Positions 42,651-51,686 of a stretch of 64,000 nt of DNA are shown one piece after another. The notes beneath the pieces were generated by a model that saw only the letters and a list, made by a program, of their open reading frames with translations, ran no database searches and had not been told where the DNA came from. This stretch comes from CAVYOD01 sp963770045 (lineage in GTDB: Bacteria > Acidobacteriota > Aminicenantia > Aminicenantales > CAVYOD01), in NCBI GenBank assembly GCA_963770045.1, contig CAVYOD010000013.1, positions 124,001 to 188,000 on the forward strand. Reading direction: 5' to 3'. A program made the translations under genes and the position numbers. The first letter of the stretch is position 1. Every line of letters begins with the position of its first letter.

Positions 42651-44973
42651 TTACTTAAAACTCAGCTCGAGCCCAAGTCGGCCCATCTTCTCGGATTGGG
42701 CATATCGGAACGATCCCAGAAAGCTGTGTCGGTCAGGTTGAAGACGTCGAGGAAGACCGAGAGATGAGTGTTCGGGGTCACCGCGAATCCCTTGGATGCC
42801 CTGAGGTCAAAGGACCATATTTTGTCCTTGGGATTGAAAGAAAGCGATCAGTCCCTCACCTTCATTCCACCAGATCCACCGGCCCCGCAGGTTGACCATC
42901 AAGTCCATTTTTTCGCTCTTGAATTTCAAACCGGACTTATAGGTTCGTGTCGGTATCCAGGTTATGGATGTGCCCCCGGATGTGTTTTCATGATCGTTGT
43001 AGTTCGTGCCGAAGTAGGCTGTGATTCCGAAGCCGGGCATGACGCCGAATTCGGCTTCGTAGCCCTTGCGGATGAACTTGGTCGCATTGCCCCAGGTGAA
43101 CCGGCCCTGGAGATCTGCGGGAACGCGTGACGATGCCGTCGGTCATATTGTGATAGTAGCGGGAGAACTTGACATAAACGTAGCGAAGTTCCTGGGATTC
43201 AAACCCGGCGCTGTAGGCCCAGGCTCTTTCGGGTTTCAAATTCGGGTTGGGAAGAATGCGATCAAAATAAGGCTTCGCCCAGAGTGTACCAGAGATCGGG
43301 GACCTTGAACGTCCTGGCCACGTTGACCCGGACGAGGAAGCCTGGCCAAAGTTGAAATTCGCCCCGAGCGAAGGGCTGAGCTGGTTTCCGAAAGAACTGT
43401 CATAGTCATACCTTGCCCCGGCATGAAGTCCCAATTGCCGATCCTGTATTCGGCGTTGACAAAAGGAGCCAGTTCATCGACATAGATGATGGGTTGATTG
43501 GCGATGAAATTCGTGAAATCAGCTCTGACTCGATAATAGTCGACCCCCGAAACGAGGGAGAACTCTCACTGGTGACGAAAGGAGCCACGGTATCCACGTA
43601 AATGACCGGCTGGTCAGCGATATACTTGTGAAATCGCTTTGATCCGTAATAATCAATCCCTGAAACGAGAGAACGCTGCTGGGATTATAGGAACCTTGGC
43701 CGTGAGGCCCATTCTCTGTCAGATGTCGGTCAGTGGTCCCGAGGATCTCAGGGGACTATCCCAGATACGTTGTTAACATCATCCTTTGGTAGAATTTGAG
43801 CTGGGCCTCGACGTTCAGCGCGGGAGAAACAAGGGAGGAGAATTTGAGCGAAGACATGTGTGTCTGAGAGTCTGATCCTGTTATGGTTCCAGAGGTATGG
43901 AAAATCCGGCGGAAGGCCTTCCTGCGTATCGTCAAAAAACTGGTGGTTCTGATATCCGATCTTATTCTGGTTATACAGGAAATCCAGATAGGTCTTGTCG
44001 CTGAAATTGTAGCCAAGCTTGGTGAAAAAGCTGTAGTTCTTTTCCGCGCCGTATTCGACAAAGCCGTCATGGTTGTCCGATTCGTATCCGGCCATGTAGT
44101 AAAACTTCTGATAGTTCCCCATGATATTGGCCGAATAATTCTGGAACACATCCCCGAGTTGGGAATGGCGCTGGCGTCTCCCGAATTCCATCTTCCCAAA
44201 CTTCGAAAAATGCTCCCTTGAGGGTGATCATCGGCCTTTTCATATCCCGCGGCCGCTTGGTGACGACGTTGATGATCCCGCCCATGTTGGAACCCCAGAC
44301 TGAAGAGGAGCCGCCCTTGATCACTTCGACCTGTTCGACACTCCCTTGGATAGACGTTGATCTGCTCCAGTTGGCGATGATTTCTCCGACATCAACGCCG
44401 TCGACCATCTTCTTGATGTAGACATCATCATAGCCATCGATGTACATGAACGCGCCCCAGGACGCATTGCCGCTCGCCGGTTTCGATATCCACCCCGGTG
44501 ACGTTGTTCAAGAGCCTGGCCGAGAGTCACCGATCGGCGATTTCAGCTATTTCGGTCGTGGTCAGGACGTCGATGTTCTCGGGAACTCTCTGAAGGCTCT
44601 CGACCTCGCGGCGGGCGGTCACGGTCATTTCATGGGCAAAGCCCATGCTCATGGAGATATTGATCTCGACCGTCTGTCCCGCGCCGATGACGACGTTGTT
44701 TTGGGTTTCGGTCAGATAACCAGCAAGCTCGAAGACGACCTTAAAGGTTCCGGCGGGGATATCCGTGATGACGAAATCCCCCTCGGCGCTGGTCACGCCG
44801 GACTTTCTTGTGCCGCTGATCGACACCCTGACGGTGGGTAACGGGAATTTCTCGTTCTTGTCGATGACCTTGCCTTTGAGCGTTCCTCCCTGCTGGGCCT
44901 GGCTGAGGCCGGAAAACAGGACAAGGAAAATCGCCAAGGTCATGATGATCAGACTGTTGCTTTTCCTTTTCAT
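42651..44973 (-). pseudogene. TonB-dependent receptor, multiply frameshifted
   Basis: The ATG at 44973 follows GAGGAGGAG. A signal peptide and a carboxypeptidase-regulatory-like domain (GTLKGKVIDKNEKFPLPTV, GDFVITDIPAGTFKVVFELA) lead to a TonB plug (RVPENIDVLTTTEIAEI; VEQVEVIKGGSSSVWGSNMG). Beta-barrel pieces follow, spread over several frames (KFYYMAGYESDNHDGFVEYG; LNPNLKPERAW-like NPNLKPERAWAYSAGF). The end is EKMGRLGLELSFK with TAA at 42651. At least five frame changes are needed. A diverged 116-base tandem duplication (43455-43570 and 43571-43686) sits in the barrel. Intact relatives import large substrates across the outer membrane; this copy cannot be translated as it stands. Confidence 0.82.
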
Positions 44974-45122
44974 TTGCTCCTCCTCGATTTTTATTTTAAA
45001 GCCTCCCCCAGGATTGCCGGCCCTGACCTACGCGTTTCGGCCGATTCACTCAAGGGGAAAGGCGATAATAGTCCCTTTCAAAAAAAGAGTCCTGCATCCA
45101 CTTATGCTTTATAGGACGACAG

Positions 45123-45203
45123 AAGTCCGCTCCATGTACCATATTATTTCATATTTAATTTTTTTACGAAAGTCCGCACTGTGGCAAAAAGGGGGAAGTC
45201 CGC
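45123..45203. promoter_or_regulatory. Three direct AAGTCCGC repeats between divergent genes
   Basis: AAGTCCGC occurs at 45123-45130, 45170-45177 and 45196-45203 in a 293-base gap between the TonB-receptor gene and an M28 gene. The intervening sequence is AT-rich. The arrangement suggests regulator-binding sites, but spacing (47 and 26) is not a simple helical multiple. No clear promoter boxes were found. Confidence 0.35.
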
Positions 45204-45266
45204 GCGTCTTAATTAAAGTTGATGCATTTTTCTGCCCAAAAAGGTAGATTTTACGGAGGAGAGTCT

Positions 45267-47465
45267 ATGAAAAAAAGCAAATACGTTGTTTTTTTACTGT
45301 TTGGATTTCTGCTCGCCGGGTGGAGTTCCATCAGCCCGAAGGAGCTTCCGAGCCGTCCGAGCGTCCTCCCCGAATCCTGGCTGCAGCTCCTGGCCAACGA
45401 AGTGACAGGCTATGCTGCTTTCAACAACTTGGCGATGATCGCCACCTATCACCGGAACCTCGGCTCTGATCAGACTCACGAAGTTCTCCTCAGGCTGAAG
45501 AAAAAGTGCGAAGACTATGGGCTCAAGGACGTGTCCATCCTTCGCGTCCCCGTGCGGACGGGCTACGAATTCTTCGGCCTCCAGAATTTCGACGGACAGG
45601 TCCCCACCCGAGTGAGAGGCGCGGATATCCGCCTGGTCAAGCCCTTTCCCAAGCTCATTGCCACGACCGAGAGCGCCCCGAGCTGCTTGATCCAAGGCAG
45701 CCGATCGGCTCATCTCACCCTCCCTCTCGTTTATATCGGCAAGGGCGATGACCCCAAGAATTACGAAGGCAAGGATATCAAGGGAAAGCTCGTCCTCGCC
45801 GGAAACGCCATGCCCGAGGATGTCAAGGAAATGGCCATCCACCGATTTGGAGCGGCGGGGGTCCTTTTCTTTTTCGACCTCCCGACCAACAGCGGCGACA
45901 ATCAGGATGCCAACCTCGACATGTGGTGGTCCCCCTGGGGAAAGAACGGCGAGCCTTCCACCTTCGGGATCTCGCTTTCCAACAACCAGTACCGGTTCCT
46001 GAAAAGCCTCCTCGACCGTGGGGAGGCTGTCGTGATCAAGGTCGACATCGATTCCGAGATCAAGCAGGGCGACGATGCCGTCTTCGAGACGCTGGATGCG
46101 GCGATCCCGGGCTCCGAGTTCCCGGAAGAGGAATTTCTGCTCTGGGCTCATATCGACCATCCCCTTCCCGGCGCCGTCGATAATGCCAGCGGATGCGCGA
46201 CCATCCTGGAAATCGCCCGGACCCTCCAGGCCCTGATCGACAACAATCTCGTCCCGAGGCCGAAGAGGACGATCCGGTTTCTCTGGCAGCCCCACGTGAC
46301 CGGCCTGTACATGTATTTTTCACGCCACCCCGAAAAAATCGGAAAAGTCCGAGGAGGATTGTCTGTCGATAGCGTCGGCATCAGCCAGACGGTTTTCTCC
46401 AATTATTTCGCCCCCGGTAAGCCGTCCCATTCGCTCCCCTCTTACTGGTCCGCGGTGCTGGAGAACCTGGCCGAACATCTCCAGGAAAGAGCCAACCGCA
46501 ATATTCTAGACTACAGAAACCTCGATAACCTCTATTCGCCTGAGGGAAGTCGGGACCAGTTCAACATGCGTGTCGTCCCTTATACCGGGGGCGGCGACGA
46601 GATGCAGACGAACACCAACACGGTCGGGATTCCGACCATCGCTTTCGGCTGCATCCCCGTTCCTCCTCGTCATAGCCAGGTCAACTTTCTCTCCTACATC
46701 GACCCGACGGGGCTGCATCGCGTGGCCTATCTAGGGGCCGCGCTGGCCGCCCTATTCGGCTGGACGGACAGCCAGAGCGTGGGGAGGTTGATCGAGGAAG
46801 TCTCCGACCGGGGCAGGACGAAGCTCACCGAGGAACTGAACCTGGCCCTGTCCGCACTGGGAGGAGCCGCCGCTCCGGAAATCGCCAACGTTTACGGGAA
46901 AGGCCTTCTCCTCCTCCGCTTCGGGATGGAGCGGGAGATCGGGATGCTCGATTCGGTCAGGCCGCTTGTGCCGGGAGACCAGGCTGCGCTCCGCCGGATC
47001 GACCGTCGCAGCGATGAACAAAAAAGTCTGGCCAAAAATTACGCCGTCCGGCTGAACGAAGAATATCGCCGACGCTGCCAAGAGCTGAACACCGAGGCCA
47101 CTGATCCGCATCTCTCGGCGGAGGAGAAAGAGCTGGATTGGCTCGTGCCGACTCCTGTCCCCGGCATCATGGGCACATCCGCCTATTTCGGCAATTATTA
47201 TGAAAAAGTCTTGGGGGCGGAAAAGCTTGCTTCCTTCAAGCTCAACCCGGACTTTGCCTACGGCCACATGGGTTATACGGAAGCTCACAATTTCATCAAC
47301 GGACGGCGGAGCATCCTGGAAATTTACCAGGCTACTTCCTCGGAGCTGTGGAGCGAGGGATACCCCGCGACAAATGATATCAGCCTGCGGGAAGTCGCCA
47401 GCTATATGAGGATGCTCGAAGCGGCGAAGGTGATCAGGCTCGAAAAACGGCCGAGGGCAAAATAG
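45267..47465 (+). CDS. Exported M28-type peptidase (paralogue B)
   Basis: 732 residues; the ATG at 45267 follows GGAGGAGAG. A signal peptide (VVFLLFGFLLAGWSS) is followed by a PA domain (VYIGKGDDPKNYEGKDIKGK) and the M28 core. The core has an intact WAHIDHPLPGAVDNASG. The glutamate segment reads WQPHVTGLY, with His where paralogues A and C have PE-I-x-G. The late segment RHSQVN replaces YHT-x-D-T. Loss of the catalytic Glu predicts an inactive or altered enzyme. The C-terminal domain NFINGRRSILEIYQATSSEL matches the other paralogues. The next gene, paralogue C, starts 17 bases later. Confidence 0.85.
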   Translation: MKKSKYVVFLLFGFLLAGWSSISPKELPSRPSVLPESWLQLLANEVTGYAAFNNLAMIATYHRNLGSDQTHEVLLRLKKKCEDYGLKDVSILRVPVRTGYEFFGLQNFDGQVPTRVRGADIRLVKPFPKLIATTESAPSCLIQGSRSAHLTLPLVYIGKGDDPKNYEGKDIKGKLVLAGNAMPEDVKEMAIHRFGAAGVLFFFDLPTNSGDNQDANLDMWWSPWGKNGEPSTFGISLSNNQYRFLKSLLDRGEAVVIKVDIDSEIKQGDDAVFETLDAAIPGSEFPEEEFLLWAHIDHPLPGAVDNASGCATILEIARTLQALIDNNLVPRPKRTIRFLWQPHVTGLYMYFSRHPEKIGKVRGGLSVDSVGISQTVFSNYFAPGKPSHSLPSYWSAVLENLAEHLQERANRNILDYRNLDNLYSPEGSRDQFNMRVVPYTGGGDEMQTNTNTVGIPTIAFGCIPVPPRHSQVNFLSYIDPTGLHRVAYLGAALAALFGWTDSQSVGRLIEEVSDRGRTKLTEELNLALSALGGAAAPEIANVYGKGLLLLRFGMEREIGMLDSVRPLVPGDQAALRRIDRRSDEQKSLAKNYAVRLNEEYRRRCQELNTEATDPHLSAEEKELDWLVPTPVPGIMGTSAYFGNYYEKVLGAEKLASFKLNPDFAYGHMGYTEAHNFINGRRSILEIYQATSSELWSEGYPATNDISLREVASYMRMLEAAKVIRLEKRPRAK

Positions 47466-47482
47466 AAGAGCGAGGTTAAAAA

Positions 47483-49619
47483 ATGATTAAGAAAATCATC
47501 AGTGTTTTTGCAGGCTGTATTGTCGTCGGCCTTTTTCTATTTCTCATTGGAAGCGAAACCTCTAGAGCACGAGGCGCTCCCGGGCTTTAACGCATCACTC
47601 AAATCCAGGGGATCATCAACCAGGCTTCAGGGGAAAGGGCTGTTCAAGATATTCGTCATCTCACCCTCTGGCACCGCTGGTTCAACTCCGAAGGCTACGA
47701 CCAGGCGGCCGATTATGTCCTGGGAAAACTCAAGCAGATCGGGTTGAGCCAGGCAAGCATCGAAAAATTCCCGGCCGATGGAAAAATCTATTACTCGACG
47801 CACAAGACTTTTCCCCGCTGGAACGTGAAACAAGCTGAGCTCGCCATGGTGGCGCCCATCAGGAAACATATTGTCTCCTGGGAGGAAATGCCGACTTCCT
47901 TGGCCTCGAACAGCCGGCCGGCCGACGTCGAGGCCGAGCTCATCGATGTCGGCGAAGGCATCCGGCCCTCTGACTACGAAGGAAAGGATGTCAAGGGAAA
48001 ACTCGTCCTCGCCTCCTCCCCTCAGGGGAAGGGCCGGATCGAGCTTGTTCATCGCCTGGCGGTCTTGGATCGCGGAGCAGCCGGCGTTGTTTCCTACCGG
48101 AGTTATTATCTCGATGACTTTCCCGACCTGGTGACCTGGGACCACATTTTTACGCTGGAGAAGGACGGCCGCACTTCGACCTTCGGCTTCTGCATCTCCA
48201 AGCGCATGGGCTGGGAGCTCAAACGGCTTCTGCGAAGCGGAGAAAAAGTCGTCCTCCGGGCCAAGGTGGAGAGCAGCCTCGGTCCCGGAGAATACAGGGT
48301 CGTCGAGGCCGCCATCCCGGGAGAAGGCTTTCAAGATCAGGAAATCTGGTACATCGCTCACTTGGACCACTGCAATCCCGGAGCCAATGACAACGCGAGC
48401 GGCAGCGCCGCCATCCTCGAATCGGCCAGAGCCTTTAACGAGCTGATCAAGACCGGGGCCCTCCCCAAACCGAAAAGGACTCTCCGCTTTTTCTGGGTTC
48501 CGGAAATCTACGGAACCTATGCCTATCTTTCGGCCCATCCGGATGAAGCCAAGAAGGCTGTGGCCGTCATCAACATGGACATGGTCGGGGAGGACCAGAA
48601 AATGTGTGGCTCGACGTTCCAGGTCACCCAAACCCCGGATTCCTGCCCCTCCTTTATGAACGACCTTCTGACCGGTCATCTCGACTTTTTTCTGGCCCAT
48701 CCACCTCAGCCGGGGGGTGAGTTTGTGGACCCGTTGGCCGTCGTTTCGCTTTCGGGAACACGGGAGCCCTGGCAGGCCAGGGTCATCCCCTATTCCGGCG
48801 GGAGCGACCATGAGGTCTTTCTCGGCGGAGGCGTCAACGTCCCGGCGACTATGTTCGGAAGCTGGCCAGACTATTACTACCACACGGCCCAGGATACACC
48901 CGATAAATGCGACCCAACACAGATGCGGAGGGCGATCGCCCTCGGGATGACCGTCGCCTGGTCGGTGGCCAATGCGGACGCTGAATCAGGGCTGGGTCTC
49001 TCGGAAACGATCTACCCGCGTTGTCTTCAGAGGATCGGCCGGGACCTGGAGCGGGCTGTCCGCCTGCTCCAAGAAAGCCAGCTGCGGGGAGAAGACCTAA
49101 AGGACGCAATTGAACATCCTTGATCAAGGGGTGGAGAGAGAAGAGAGCGTTTTGAATTCGCTTCTGAGATTGGTCCCCGGCGAGAAAAATCTGGAGTCGT
49201 CTATCGGGCAAAAAATCGAGAATCTCCGTGTCCAGGCTGAGCAGGCCAGGAAATCCCTCCGGTCATCCTATAACGCACTCTGTTCCAAACGCCGACTAAA
49301 GCCAGGCTCAACGGCCCTGACTCCCGAAGAAGTGGAAGCCGACCGGCTTATTCCCCGTCGCAATCCCACTTTCCCGGGCCCGTTCGCTGACGACTACCTG
49401 GCCCTGAAACTGGACGGCAAGGGGAGAGACGCTCTCCGCCGCCTTCCCGATCAGGCCGATTTCGAGATCGGCGCTTTTATTGACGGAAGACGCAGTTTGC
49501 TTGAGGTGAGGAACGCTGTGAGCGCCGAGTTAGGCCCAGTCAAGCTGGTCGATCTCATCGATTATGTCAGGGCGCTCGAATCGGCCGGACTGATCACTCT
49601 TGCTCAAAAAGGGCGTTAA
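47483..49619 (+). CDS. Exported M28-type peptidase (paralogue C), frameshifted
   Basis: The ATG at 47483 gives a signal peptide (MIKKIISVFAGCIVVGLFLF) in a frame that stops at 47590. The protein resumes as RITQIQGIINQASGERAVQD, and the main frame runs to 49123. After another indel near 49108 it ends with the shared C-terminal domain (GAFIDGRRSLLEVRNAVSAE) at 49619. The core is the most canonical of the three paralogues: IAHLDHCNPGANDNASG, FWVPEIYGTYAYL, INMDMVGED, YSGGSDHEVF and YYHTAQDTPDK. It is tandem to paralogue B and probably co-transcribed. The restored length is about 710 residues. It is likely an exported aminopeptidase. Confidence 0.82.
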
Positions 49620-51656
49620 ACAGAACCCCGACTTGAAACCAGCCCAAGAGCCAGGCTGCCTTCATTTGATCCATTGCGGTGATCCAGGCAAGGTTGCGCT
49701 TCATCATATCCAGCATCGAACGCGGCTCTACGGCAACGTGTCCCTGGCGTGGATAGATGACGAATTGAACGGGAACGTTCATTCTTTTCAGAGCGGAGTA
49801 GAGTTCCCTGGCCTGGGCGAGGGGGACCCTGGAATCATTTTCTCCGTGCAGAATCAGGACCGGAGTCTTGATGTTCTGTGCATGGACGACCGGAGAACGT
49901 TGCTCGTAGAGATGGAGAGCCTTCCAGGGAACATCTCCCAGGTAATATTCCAAGTAGCCGGGGATGTCCGTCTGTCCGTAAAAACTCAACAGGTCAGACA
50001 TGCCGGCGCCCAGCGAAGCGGCTTTGAACCGGTCCGTTTGAGAAATGATCCAGCCCGTTAGATATCCCCCATAGCTCCGACCCAGGATGCCTAATCTTTC
50101 GGGATCGGCGATTTTCTGCTCGACCAATTGATCGATTCCGCTCATCACATCCCGATAATCGCCGCCGCCCCAGTCCTTGACGTTGGCCATTCTGAATTTT
50201 TCTCCGTAGCCATAGCTTCCCCTCGGGTTGGGCATGAATACGGCATAGCCTAAGCCCGCCAGGACTTGCAGCGGATAGCATTCCGCCTGGATGGGGTAAG
50301 GCGCGCCGATCTGAGGCGAAAACGAGCAAGTGAACCGGCCGGATGGACCGCCGTGGACGTAAGTCAGCAACGGATGCGGCTTCCCCCTTTCAAATTCCAG
50401 GGGTTTGAGGAGCAGGCCTTCGATCTCCAAGCCGTCAAAACTCTTCCAGTGAATGACCTCGGTTTTGGACAAGGACACTGAATCAAGCTGAGGGTTTGTG
50501 AAAGTCAACCGGAGAGGCTTAAAATCGCTGATCTCGGAGACAAAAACTTCCTCGGGAGCCACCGCATCTGTCCCCAGGAAGGCGATCGTCTTTCCGTCAC
50601 TCGAGAAGCTGATATCGCTCCAAACAGAAGCGCCGCTCCAGAGGGGTTGAATCTTTCCACCCTCCGGGGAAACCGAAAAAAACTGGTTCCTGACTCCCTC
50701 GGGGCTTTGAAAGAATATCTTCCGGCCGTCACGCGACCACTGAGGAGAGAAGACAAACTCATCATATTTTTGAGTCACGATGTCGGGGCTGCCTCCCTTC
50801 GCCGGCACCAGGCAAACATACCAATTGGCGATCCAGCCCGTGCTCGCCATCCGTCGAGAGAAACGCAATCTGGCTCCCGTCCGGCGACCATCTGGGGGAG
50901 GTATCGATGCCTTCCCTTTTGACGAGGACCTGCACTTTCCCCGTTTCCAAATCGACGATCTCAAGATCCGTCTTGTACATATCCTGGATCTTGGGAGTCG
51001 GCTGAACGGCATAGACAATTCTTTTCCCGTCCGGCGACCAGGAAAAATCTACAATGCAAGAATGGCTTTGGGTGAGAGGCCTCACCTTCTTCGAGGAGAC
51101 ATCGAGGATGAATATCTGGGATCCCTCGGCATCCTGGTCGAAGACGATTTCATCCCCTTCCTTTTTTTGTTTTGCTGAATCTTCTCCTGCTCCTGAAGGA
51201 AGGGCCAGGAAGGCAATGCTGCGGCCGTCCGGAGCCCAGGCGACGCTCGAGACCCCGGTCTTGACGGCGGTGAGCTTGGACGCTTCGCCCCCGCGCGGGT
51301 CGATCGTCCAGACCTGGGTTGAGCCGTCACGGTCGGAGAGAAAGGCGATTCTCTGACCGTCGGGAGACCATTGCGGCGTATCATCGCGCCCGGGACCGTA
51401 AGTCAAACGGAGCGGAGGGCCGCCGGTTGTTTTGACCAGCCAGATATCGGTATCGGAGATATTCTTTTCAAGATTGATCTCCGAAACGACGTAGGCGACC
51501 AGGTCTCCGGTCGGAGCGATCCGGGCATCCTGGACATTCCTGATCTTCATCACATCGTCGATCGTAGCCGGCCTTGATCTTAGAACCGAGAGGCAAAGCA
51601 ATAAGCGACAGAAAAATGCCGACAATAGAAAGGGCCGGAAATAGTTTTCGGATCAT
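49594..51656 (-). CDS. Exported S9 prolyl-oligopeptidase-family peptidase (frameshifted)
   Basis: The ATG at 51656 follows GCAGGAGAG. The signal peptide MIRKLFPALSIVGIFLSLIA is in one frame; after an indel near 51568 the beta-propeller follows (PATIDDVMKIRNVQDARIAP, then repeated WSPDGxxIAFLS blades). A second indel near 50855 leads to the last blades and the alpha/beta hydrolase. Its triad is seen in LGRSYGGYLTG (Ser), HGENDSRVP (Asp) and PRQGHVAVEP (His). The restored length is about 685 residues, normal for DPP4/acylaminoacyl-peptidase-like S9 enzymes that clip short peptides. It follows the tandem subtilase gene by 30 bases and overlaps the convergent M28 gene by 26 bases. Confidence 0.87.
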
Positions 51657-51686
51657 TGTGATCTCTCCTGCGGCCATCAAGGGCCT

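Noticed and set aside
42988..44973. Programmed frameshifting as the explanation for the many frame changes
   Set aside because: The breaks lack slippery heptamers with downstream structure, vary in direction, and occur in unrelated genes; indel error or decay is simpler.
45294..46295. 333-codon minus-strand open frame, and a similar one at 47627-48883
   Set aside because: Both mirror M28 paralogues B and C with no start signal or family features of their own.
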